Origin: Stentor roeselii | Taxonomy: Eukaryota > Ciliophora > Heterotrichea > Heterotrichida > Stentoridae | Assembly (NCBI GenBank): GCA_006503475.1 | Contig: RSEH01000036.1 | Span: forward strand, 124,001 to 188,000 | Length of the DNA: 64,000 nucleotides | Reading direction: 5' to 3' | Part shown: positions 1 to 7,736 of the stretch, in pieces | Layout: the number at the start of each line of letters is the position of its first letter | Numbering within the stretch: the first letter of the stretch is position 1 | Made by a program: the position numbers and the translations under genes | The notes under the pieces: generated by a model | What the model saw: the letters and a program-made list of their open reading frames with translations, nothing else | Databases searched by the model: none | What the model was told of the DNA's origin: nothing

Positions 1-1
1 T

Positions 2-1315
2 TCACAGTTGATCACATATGACATGTTCCTTACTCCTCACTATATAAAACTATTTTTCAATTCCTATTTTTCTGGAAACCTTTCAAAGACCTGCCAAATT
101 TTTCATCTTCCGTCAGTAGAATATGTTGAAGGGTTTTATAAATACTTTCAAAAGATTGTCCCCGGAAGTGGCTTATTTTATACAGCGCCTTTTCATGCTT
201 GGGTCGATGGAATAGTTCATCCTTTTTTGAATTTTATTTATAAAACTAGTATTTTTGAAGGAGGCAATCCTTTAAGCTACCCTTTTTTTACTATTGCAGG
301 AAACAACTCTGATGGGCCAACATACCCAAAACACGTAATGAACTCAGGAAAAGGCGACATCGACAAGACCAGACAATACTACAAATACTACGGCAGTCGA
401 TATCCAGTGAAATACGGCCGAACCTTATGTTTATTCTGTGCAAACGCTTCAAAGTACTCAACAATCCAAGTCTGGGAGCATCACAACAACTTAAAATCAA
501 CAGATGGAGGAAAGTTCAAGACATACATCGACAAAGATGACAAGCCATCAGCATATCTAGACCTAATAAAGCGAGACATATCTTTAAAATACGACAGCAC
601 TGAAGACTACTACGGCCTAAAAGCCTTAAAGTTCAAAGTCGACTCATCAGATTTTCTAACTTCAGAGTTTGAGCCAAAGAACATCGACTACGACCAATAC
701 CCAGGAGGTTTGAATGGTTTTTTCAATTTAAGTATGAATTTCGGGTTTCCTTTTTTCATGAGTCTTCCGAACTTCTACAAATGTGATAAAAGACTGAAAA
801 AAATGATAAATTTTCATGATTATAAAGGACCTGGAAAAGTGGAAAGTTTTGAAGCTAGTGAGGATGATGAAGCTTTTATTATTATTCATGATCAGACTGG
901 GTCTAGCTTGAAGCTGAGGTTTAAGATGATGGCTTCTGTGGTGGTATATAAAGATTATTACTTTTCGAGTATTTCTCAGCCTATTGGAAAAGAATATGGA
1001 CTTTATGTTCCTTATTATACACTTCTTCGTAGATCACAGCTTAGTCATAGCTTTGTTAATAAGCACTTTGGACCACTTATGCAGGCAAATGAGCTGAAAA
1101 AAATATTTTTTTATATGGGAATTATTGGAGGGGTTGTTTTCTTGCAAATTGGATTCATGATCGCAGTTTTCCTCAGAAGGTACGGCCGTAAAAGTCATCA
1201 TCGTTACCTCTCACTGGCGATTCGCAGGTCAATAGACAAGCGTCGAATATCCCAAGCGACTGAAACCGAACCAATCGACAAGCCTCCATCGGAATCAGGC
1301 GAAACGAATAACTAA
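2..1315 (+). CDS. CD36/LIMP-2 family scavenger receptor, 3' part
   Basis: The frame is open to the left edge, so the 5' end (with the N-terminal membrane segment expected of this family) lies outside the window. What remains is about 437 residues. It reads like the CD36/SCARB ectodomain: a GKGDI stretch like the family's TGKDD/TGKGD motif, a FPFFMSLPNF segment matching the family's P-x-F-x-SLPHF, then a DQTGSSLKLRF segment matching the conserved P-x-TG strand. A hydrophobic helix near the C-terminus (GIIGGVVFLQIGFMIAVFL) is followed by a basic cytoplasmic tail of about 50 residues rich in R, K and S. CD36 proteins bind lipoprotein or lipid ligands at the cell surface or in lysosomes. The ligand here cannot be told. 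It stops only 15 bp before the 3' end of the convergent disulfide isomerase gene. Confidence 0.85.
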   Translation, partial: SQLITYDMFLTPHYIKLFFNSYFSGNLSKTCQIFHLPSVEYVEGFYKYFQKIVPGSGLFYTAPFHAWVDGIVHPFLNFIYKTSIFEGGNPLSYPFFTIAGNNSDGPTYPKHVMNSGKGDIDKTRQYYKYYGSRYPVKYGRTLCLFCANASKYSTIQVWEHHNNLKSTDGGKFKTYIDKDDKPSAYLDLIKRDISLKYDSTEDYYGLKALKFKVDSSDFLTSEFEPKNIDYDQYPGGLNGFFNLSMNFGFPFFMSLPNFYKCDKRLKKMINFHDYKGPGKVESFEASEDDEAFIIIHDQTGSSLKLRFKMMASVVVYKDYYFSSISQPIGKEYGLYVPYYTLLRRSQLSHSFVNKHFGPLMQANELKKIFFYMGIIGGVVFLQIGFMIAVFLRRYGRKSHHRYLSLAIRRSIDKRRISQATETEPIDKPPSESGETNN

Positions 1316-1330
1316 GTCTAATCTAATCTC

Positions 1331-2758
1331 TTACAACTCATTCCTCCTTAAATCACTTTCCATTTCCCCCCTTTCCAGAACATCCTTCCTAATAAACTGC
1401 GCCAAATCCTCCTCCATAATTCCTCCTTTATACTCAACAGAAGCCTTGTTCTTTGCCGGGTACCAGACAACAGCAGGCAAACTCTTAAAGTCCTCTTCAG
1501 GCAGTTCATTAAGATTCATGTCGATTTTTCCAAGTTCAACTTTTTTTTCCTTCTGAAACCGGCTGGCGACTTTTTCAAATTCTTTCAAAAACGTTGAACC
1601 AGCAGGCGACTCTGAATTAAAAAAAAAGACAATTTCATGTTTCAAAGGATTTTTCACAATTTGCTCGAATTCCTTCCCGACTATCACCCTCACGTCATTT
1701 TCATATGTCACTGCTGGAGACTCCTGCGACTTAAAAAAAGGTAAAATCAGTCCTTTTTTCCATTTTTCTATAAAATTCTTGATATTTTCTGAAGTTGCAG
1801 GAAGGTCAAGACGGTATTTAACAAGTTTATCACGAGTGTCAAGAAGTAAAACTATCGGCATTTCAGTCGCATTGACTCCAAGTTTTTCTTCAAGATAAGC
1901 GAAACTATCCAAGTTCAAATTTGCATAAGTGAATAAAACCTCTCCTTTATAATCTTCACTTAAATTCTGGTAAGTCTCTTGAAAGATGCTGAACTTGTCA
2001 GTGAAAAGTACCAAAGCACTTTTAACACCTGAAAAAACTAGACCTGAGACTTCTTCATCGAATTTAGACATCCAGGGAAAACGATTTGAATGAATGAAAT
2101 GAATCAGTTCGTTTTTCTCTGGAGTTCCTGTGAAAAGAACACGTTTGTCGTCGAACTTCTTCAGCAGTAGGATTGAGTTGAATGGAACTGAAAAGTCTTC
2201 AGCAGCTCCTGGGTCTGAACACGAGACAAAAGAAAAAGAGTCAAAATTTTGAGAAACTTTTTGAAAAACTTTTAACTTTGGGTCTGACTCATTTCCAATA
2301 AACAAAATCAAAATTTTTCTTGTTTTTTCGAAGTCTTTCAAAGCTTTTAATGAAGAAAAGTGCCGAACGTTGTGGATTTTTTCGAGGATTCCTTGAATTA
2401 TATCTTGACTGGTTCTTATGTTGCTAAAGTCGCTTATTTCTTTGTTTTTGAAGAGTTTCAATGAAGGAATTCCAGTGATTTTGAATCGATCTGCTAGATC
2501 TTCAGACTCTTCGATTAGGACCTTTCCGAGTTTTGCCTTCGGTTCAAGTGTTTTCAGCTCGTTTGCAGCTTTTACGAATTCACCTGAGAGGATTTTGCAA
2601 TCGTGACACCAAGGTGCATAAAATTTCACTAGTAAAACTTTATGAAGGTTTATAGCCTCGTCAATATTATCAGAGTCAAGGACCAAAACTTCGTTTTCCT
2701 CTTTGATCTCAGCGTGAACGAGAAAAAGGATAGTGAAAGTTAAGAGGTGAATGGCCAT
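1331..2758 (-). CDS. Protein disulfide isomerase
   Basis: A 475-residue protein with a signal peptide (MAIHLLTFTILFLVHA) and thioredoxin folds in the a-b-b'-a' order of PDI. The first domain has the family context FYAPWCHDC, with active-site cysteines at about residues 51 and 54. The last thioredoxin-like domain has the right spacing (IVFFFNSESPAGSTFLKEF) but no CxxC, so only one redox site remains. The C-terminus RNEL resembles a KDEL-type ER retrieval signal. It should act in ER oxidative folding. The 5' end faces a 30-bp tandem repeat array and, beyond it, a divergently transcribed gene. The family assignment is secure; the identity of the mammalian or plant counterpart is not. Confidence 0.92.
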   Translation of the reverse strand: MAIHLLTFTILFLVHAEIKEENEVLVLDSDNIDEAINLHKVLLVKFYAPWCHDCKILSGEFVKAANELKTLEPKAKLGKVLIEESEDLADRFKITGIPSLKLFKNKEISDFSNIRTSQDIIQGILEKIHNVRHFSSLKALKDFEKTRKILILFIGNESDPKLKVFQKVSQNFDSFSFVSCSDPGAAEDFSVPFNSILLLKKFDDKRVLFTGTPEKNELIHFIHSNRFPWMSKFDEEVSGLVFSGVKSALVLFTDKFSIFQETYQNLSEDYKGEVLFTYANLNLDSFAYLEEKLGVNATEMPIVLLLDTRDKLVKYRLDLPATSENIKNFIEKWKKGLILPFFKSQESPAVTYENDVRVIVGKEFEQIVKNPLKHEIVFFFNSESPAGSTFLKEFEKVASRFQKEKKVELGKIDMNLNELPEEDFKSLPAVVWYPAKNKASVEYKGGIMEEDLAQFIRKDVLERGEMESDLRRNEL

Positions 2759-2760
2759 AT

Positions 2761-2910
2761 TACGTGTAATAATTTCTTATAAATCTAAATTACGTGTTAT
2801 AATTTCTTATAAATTCAAATTACGTGTTATAATTTCTTATAAATCCAAAATACGTGTAATAATTTCTTATAAATCCAAAATACTTGTAATAATTTCTTAT
2901 AAATCCAATC
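2761..2910. repeat. Five-copy 30-bp tandem repeat
   Basis: Five head-to-tail copies of a 30-bp unit start at 2761, 2791, 2821, 2851 and 2881. Each has the form TACGTG(T)-AATTTCTTATAAAT-(C/T)AAA with only a few substitutions between copies. The array begins directly before the PDI start codon and lies in the roughly 275-bp gap between PDI and the divergent gene at 3035. Each unit carries TACGTG (an ACGT core) and TTATAAAT (TATA-like), so it could be a promoter array, but that is inference. Confidence 0.9.
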
Positions 2911-3034
2911 AATGAAGTAATTTTCAGATTTAGTAAAAATTTAAGTCTTCTCTTTTTCTGAATTTTTTTCCCTAAAAGCCAAAATCGTTGACTAAAAAAT
3001 TACAACCTTTTTCTTCTCTGAATCACATATAAAA

Positions 3035-3943
3035 ATGAATGTTATGCTAAAAGAGCTCGGAAAACAAGATGAAGAAAACTACATCTACCTAGACAAAGAT
3101 GGAAAAGCCCAGACAAAACTAGAGCTTTCAGTTCAATGGGAAAAAGTCCCTTCAAAGCGCATTTTAGTCACTTGCAGTTCTTCGTAATCTAAACATAGAG
3201 ACTCCTTAAGCTACCTTCGCTGCCTAATCGGTGAAGTAATGGAGAAATTTTTCATTTTTTCAGGACTTTCAAACCTACAAGCGACAAATTTATATCTAAA
3301 CAAGCAAGAACTTCCAGAATCCGGTTTAATCTGCGACTACCTCAACTCAGGCAACCACCTTTCATGTGAAATCTCCTCTCTTGACATCTGGCTTGAGGTG
3401 AAAATCGAGGCAGTCGAATTCGGTTTGCTTATCTTTCTCGAAATAAAAGTCTATAAAAACAAAAAAATCTCTCAACTCAAGAAATCCTTAGTCAACATCA
3501 TGAACCAGGTCCTTCAATCAAAACAATTCACGACGACTTATGAAGAGTCCGAAGCTGAAGTTCAAAGATTTGAGAAAATCGACTGTGAAGACATTTTAAG
3601 CACTGAAAATTCAACTTGCATTGAAAAATTCGACACGAGTGATGTACAGATGGTGGAAGTCGATGAAAACTTAGAGATTGGAAAAGTTTTAAACTATTTG
3701 AACCGGTTTATTTATGTGAGGCTAAGCAAGGAAAAGAACGAAGAATGTAAAATCCCGATTTTAACACATTTGAATGTTACTGGGTCTGAGTCTCTTACAC
3801 AGATCTCCTGCTCGTCGCCTGTGAGGAACTTGAGGGTCGACGTGCAGTTAGTGAAGAAAAACAGCAATAAAAGCAATTCAAGTAAAGAAGGAAAAAAGGA
3901 GAGGTACCCTCAGAAGCAGTTCTGCAACTGTTTGACGATGTAA
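3035..3943 (+). CDS. Ubiquitin-fold-like protein with possible CaaX box
   Basis: Two exons (3035-3183 and 3199-3943) joined by removing the 15-nt intron gtaatctaaacatag at 3184-3198, whose GTAA otherwise creates an in-frame TAA. Splicing gives 297 residues. Residues about 40-110 (ILVTCSSSDSLSYLRCLIGE ... LYLNKQELPESGLICDYL ... LSCEI) have the beta-grasp rhythm of ubiquitin-like domains. The tail is lysine- and serine-rich and ends in CNCLTM, so the last four residues CLTM fit a CaaX prenylation box. I do not recognise a named family; a membrane-anchored ubiquitin-fold protein is a guess. It begins with a context AAAAATG and ends 9 bp before the next gene on the same strand. Confidence 0.75.
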
Positions 3944-3952
3944 CCTATTAAA

Positions 3953-4414
3953 ATGGGATTTTTTTCTTTTTTGATATTTGGAATAGTTCCTACTGTCGGG
4001 GCTTGCACGGTTCTTGCTTTTCGACTTGGACAAGAACTTCCTAAAGCCTCGAGAAAAGCAGGAAGGTCTATTGGAATGGGATATAATTACATGAAAATCA
4101 TTATAAAACATTTCACTCCTCATTCAGAACAAGGAGTTGAAATCGTTCGAAAAGCGAGACAAGCTGGACAACAAGCTTTTGCATTTTCTAATGAAGTAAA
4201 GATGGGACTTGTCGATACTTCTCCTTTAATTCAACAAGCTTTTCCTGGAATCACTGAAGACCCTTTTAAGAAATTTGGAATACAAGTTGAGAAAAAAGTT
4301 GAAAATAAAGGAGAACTTAATAAGGTGCTTTTGAAAGTATTTGAAGAAAGGGGGAAAATATTGGAAATGAAGAAAAAACGAGGGAATGAAGAAGAGACTT
4401 TGATGAAATTTTAA
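3953..4414 (+). CDS. Small membrane protein, possibly TatA-like
   Basis: A 153-residue protein with an N-terminal hydrophobic helix (residues about 3-23) followed at once by FRLGQELPKASRKAGRSIG. This is close in layout to TatA/TatB: TM helix, an F-(x)-LP hinge, then an amphipathic helix rich in R, K, A and G. The rest is charged and helical (KKFGIQVEKKVENKGELNKV...). If real, it would be a nuclear-encoded, organelle-derived twin-arginine translocase subunit. The canonical FG pair before the LP hinge is not intact, and short TM proteins match TatA by chance, so this is only a candidate. No intron is needed. It lies 9 bp after the previous gene. Confidence 0.7.
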   Translation: MGFFSFLIFGIVPTVGACTVLAFRLGQELPKASRKAGRSIGMGYNYMKIIIKHFTPHSEQGVEIVRKARQAGQQAFAFSNEVKMGLVDTSPLIQQAFPGITEDPFKKFGIQVEKKVENKGELNKVLLKVFEERGKILEMKKKRGNEEETLMKF

Positions 4415-4423
4415 GTATGTAGG

Positions 4424-5722
4424 TTATTGATGAGGATTATAAGGATTTTTAAGGTCTAGGCTTGGAAAGTTGACTTCTGTGAAGTTTTTTAAGAAATATT
4501 TCAATATCGTTAAGTCTTTCTGGTTTTCATCTGATATGAGGGTGAGGATTGTTGAATCTTTTGAAAGTGAATTTAATTGATTTTGAAAGTCAACAAGTCC
4601 AGGATACTCGACATTAATCAAGTAATCAATATCCTGACTGATCACTCCTGCGAAAAACAGATTTTTATTAATCCTCTCTTGAAATTCCGAACTTTTCAAA
4701 GCTTTTCTCACTTTACTCATGAAATTTTTCGTGAAAACAAAAACAGATTTTCCTTCAATCCCCGGGTTTTCCTTTAACACCCACTTCAAAGTCCTGATTC
4801 TATTCCTGCATCTAAAGAACAGCAAAGAAGGAATCTCATTTTTTACATCCATCACAAAATCCTCAAACTTAAAAACATCAGGACTTTGCACAAGTCTTAA
4901 AACAGTGACCTGAGTTAAAACCTCTTCCTCCTGATCACTGACAAAAACGACATCCAATCTTTTTCTGTTCCAAACAGCAGAAAAATCTTCAACTTTTTCA
5001 ATTCTCTTGAAAACTTCATAAACCTGTCCAGGTCTTACCTTTGCAGGTCCACATTTTTGAATGATTTTAGTCAAATTGCAGATCCAAAGATAATCAACTT
5101 GAAGTCTTTCTGCTTTTAAGGCTTTAAGACATCTGGTTATAGTCCCGATCAGGACTTTTGAATTGTTTTTCGCTTCAAATAACTCGACCGGTAAAGGCTT
5201 TGCATTGATGAGTGCTCTGACTTTGAACTTGGGAATTCCTTTTGAGTACTTTTGAAAGATTTGAAGTAAACTAATGGCTTCTGGGTTTGAAGAGGTTAAA
5301 ATAAGAAGTCTGTTATTTTCTTACACTTTTTTGGTTTTTTGTAATCTTTGAATCAGTGGGATTAATAGAAATTTGTCTCTTGAGGGAGACTTGCTGATTA
5401 GAACTAGGTCTTTGCAGTATAACACTGATGGAAGTAATGATAAAAAACCTTTAGTTAAGGGAAAGTCGATATTTTGAAGTAGTTGTCCAGTTAGAAAGGA
5501 ATCTACTGATTCAGCTTGGCGGGGTCGAGCTTTTAGGCTTAGGCTTGCAAGGTTGGTATTTTTGCATTCCAGGCTGCAGATATCGTCATCTGTCACTGAG
5601 CAGATATACTCAGCAAACTTCCCACAAACACAACAAAAAGGTTCTCCAGGTTTACAAGTTCTCTGCTGATCCCTAGTTTTCTTGATCTGTTCCTCAATAC
5701 ATATATCAACATTACAGTTCAT
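4424..5722 (-). CDS. DDX59: DDX59-like HIT zinc-finger helicase, core motifs decayed
   Basis: Two exons (5722-5325 and 5309-4424) join when the 15-nt intron gtaagaaaataacag (plus-strand 5310-5324) is removed, giving 427 residues and reading KTKKV-LLILTSSNPEAIS across the junction. Residues 30-55 form a HIT-type zinc finger (CCVCGKFAEYICSVTDDDIC-SLEC), strikingly like that of human DDX59 as I recall it. Further on, KPLPVELFEAKNNSKVLIG corresponds to the stretch before the TPGR motif, and the extreme C-terminus (KNPYNPHQ) resembles the DDX59 end. The catalytic motifs are gone: the Walker A position reads SKSPSRDKF, the DEAD position VDYLWI, and no HRxGR is present. It is therefore likely a non-catalytic homolog, perhaps a scaffold in snRNP or RNA work. 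Its start codon is 4 bp from that of the PLAC8 gene. Confidence 0.8.
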
Positions 5723-5726
5723 TATA

Positions 5727-6086
5727 ATGATTATGGCGAAACCTCAACCCTGGAACAAGTCTTTAAATTCCTGTTGCGACGCTTTTCCAATCTACATGTT
5801 AAACTTCTGCTGCCCATTGATCGGAATAGCGACAACTCAATACCTAGCTCACAAAGAAGTCTCGCTTTTAAACCCTCGAGTAACTCTCTGCCTTTCACTT
5901 TTTTACTGTTGTCTAGGAAACTCATTAAACAGAACCCGTATGCGTCGAAGTCTTTCCATAAACGGAAACATAATAAGCGACTGTTACTGTTATCTCTGCG
6001 GATGTTACAGTTGTGCCGCAACACAAGAATACCAAGAAGTCAACTGGCGAATTCTCAACAAAATGATAGAAAAACCCTTACATTAA
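5727..6086 (+). CDS. PLAC8-family cysteine-rich protein
   Basis: A protein of 119 residues from the ATG at 5727 (another ATG follows at 5733). It has the PLAC8/Cys-rich layout: CCDAFPIYMLNFCCPLIGIA near the N-terminus, then RMRRSLSINGNIISDC and YCYLCGCYSCAATQEYQEV, matching the family's DC-x-CC-x3-CA-x2-QE pattern. Two short hydrophobic cysteine-rich stretches are typical. Family members act at membranes in metal tolerance or cell-size control in plants; the role in ciliates is unknown. It is divergent from the DDX59-like gene with only four bases (TATA) between the two start codons. Confidence 0.85.
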   Translation: MIMAKPQPWNKSLNSCCDAFPIYMLNFCCPLIGIATTQYLAHKEVSLLNPRVTLCLSLFYCCLGNSLNRTRMRRSLSINGNIISDCYCYLCGCYSCAATQEYQEVNWRILNKMIEKPLH

Positions 6087-6387
6087 TAATATACACTAAT
6101 CTGCATCGAAATTTCACTTCAATGATGATCTTTCAAGTTTTACTCAAGTCCTTCTTTTTCGCGTCTTCGGGTAAAGAACAAAATGCTGCCAGAAAAAATT
6201 AATACAAAAAAGTGAAAAAAAAATTTGCAATGTTAAAAGTTCCACGGAAATATTTTCTAATTTTTTAAATTAGTGCCGTCAACAAATATCTGCAACATCA
6301 ACAGAACTTGCCAGAAGTTGAGTATTATGTTTGAAATATTCCTTCAGTTGACTTGTGATGAAAGTTTTGGTAGGCTTGGGGAAAGTA
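6087..6387. other. Gap downstream of the PLAC8 gene
   Basis: About 300 bp following the PLAC8 stop. I see no convincing coding frame, tRNA or strong hairpin. It has a run of nine A's near 6217 and an imperfect inverted stretch near 6258-6277 (tctaattttttaaattag). Confidence 0.5.
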
Positions 6388-6930
6388 CTAGAGCGGAGTG
6401 ATTGTAAATTTAGAGTAGCCTGGACAAAGACAGACTTTGAATGAGGGTTGAATTATGGCAGCAGGTCCAGCGACTCCAAAGGAAGATGAGAAGAGAGAAA
6501 GACCAGGGTGATAAGAACTGATTTAATCAAAAGACTCGTTTTTCTGATGTAAGCCGGCTTGTGCCATATGCACTGGATTGCTATTAGAAACGTCAGGACC
6601 AGCGTACCCTGCGAATGCGATGTCTTGGATGTCCACTCCTGGAATCTTTGAAGATGAGGTGAAACCCAACTCTTAATACAGCAGATAACACAGGAAACTG
6701 AATAGGTTCAACATGTTGAATTCTTTTGAGTCACCTTCGATGTTGCCTAGTTTTTAGTTCTTCTAGAAATGAGGGTAAAACTGATTGACCATCAGTGAAG
6801 TAACCAGCTTAATATTTGGAAAGTACTCTGAGGCGAGTGGTATTTTTTCAACACTGAAAATTTGACTTGTTTTAAATAAATGCACCTGTAAAGATATAAG
6901 GAGTCTTGATTTTTTTTCTAGGATAAGATA
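6388..6930 (-). pseudogene. Possible decayed gene, minus strand
   Basis: One minus-strand frame reads like protein for about 180 codons but is interrupted by five in-frame stops, which no 15-nt GT...AG removal explains. Coding-like pieces include KIPGVDIQDIAFAGYAGPDV, NSNPVHMAQAGLHQKNESFD and FSSSFGVAGPAAIIQPSF. Composition is richer in GC than flanking spacer. I do not recognise the family. It may instead be non-coding RNA or a chance frame. Confidence is low because nothing but protein-like composition supports it. Confidence 0.3.
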
Positions 6931-7010
6931 TCATCACTGAGAGAAAATCAAGAAAATTGAGTTAATTTTTGGTAGGGTTTATGTTTCATATATTATACAA
7001 TTAGGTTATA

Positions 7011-7250
7011 ATGCGACCATTAATTTCTAATTTTGTCGAAAGGATTTCAAGGAAGCGGTCAAATATCTACACTTATTACAAAAATGAAATGTTCACCTAC
7101 CGACATGAAAAACTTCTGGCTTTTGCTGTGATTGTCTATGAATATGTGAATTATTCCGCAAGAGAAAATAGAAAAAGCTTAGAAAGTCACTATCATCACA
7201 TAAATTACTTAGAAGCCAACCTGAAAGAAAAAAAAATCTCATTGGACTAA
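7011..7250 (+). CDS. Small hypothetical protein (79 aa)
   Basis: A complete frame of 79 residues starting at an ATG in an AT-rich context. It is rich in aromatic and basic residues (YTYYKNEMFTYRHEKLLAF, SHYHHINYLEANLKEKK), with a possible amphipathic helix at LLAFAVIVYEYVNY. No domain is recognised. It could be a real small gene or a chance frame. Composition switches to AT-rich spacer on either side, which weakly favours coding. Confidence 0.45.
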   Translation: MRPLISNFVERISRKRSNIYTYYKNEMFTYRHEKLLAFAVIVYEYVNYSARENRKSLESHYHHINYLEANLKEKKISLD

Positions 7251-7271
7251 TAATTTAGCAGATTTACAATA

Positions 7272-7586
7272 ATGTATTCTAAAAAGCAGAAAATTTATCA
7301 AATAATTCCAAACTCCAAGTCTATTAAAAGTCCTCCTCAGGTGCTTTCTATTAAAACTCCGACAAGAAAACTAGCTCTTATCAACCAGATCCCACTATAC
7401 AGACAATCTCCTAAACAAGTCACTCCAGTTGCTAACAAGTCTAAGGTTTTTATGACTTTTAGGCAGAAATTCTGGAGTATCAGACCTGTCTTGCATTCGA
7501 GGTCAAGGTCTACACCTGGAAATAACAAAATAGTTGTAATGAACCCTGGACCTTGGGAAAGCTTTAACTTGTTCAGTGGTTTTTAA
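7272..7586 (+). CDS. Small basic hypothetical protein (104 aa)
   Basis: A 104-residue frame, strongly basic and rich in P, S, K and Q (KQKIYQIIPNSKSIKSPPQV, RSRSTPGNNKIVV), likely disordered. It begins 21 bp after the previous small gene on the same strand. No family is recognised. About 150 bp of spacer separate it from RICTOR. Coding status is plausible but unproven. Confidence 0.5.
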   Translation: MYSKKQKIYQIIPNSKSIKSPPQVLSIKTPTRKLALINQIPLYRQSPKQVTPVANKSKVFMTFRQKFWSIRPVLHSRSRSTPGNNKIVVMNPGPWESFNLFSGF

Positions 7587-7736
7587 TGCTGGAGGATTTT
7601 TAGAATCTTAATAAATAAGGAATTCTAGTAAGATGATTTAAGTGTTGTTCTCATGTCAAATTTAAATTTTAAGCTTATCCCTGATCCACCTCTAAAAATT
7701 CCAATAAAACTCTAAACCATATCAAAATTCCCAACC

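Noticed and set aside
5774-6202. A 142-codon plus-strand frame overlapping the PLAC8 gene
   Set aside because: Overlaps the PLAC8 frame, which has a clear family match; the other has none.
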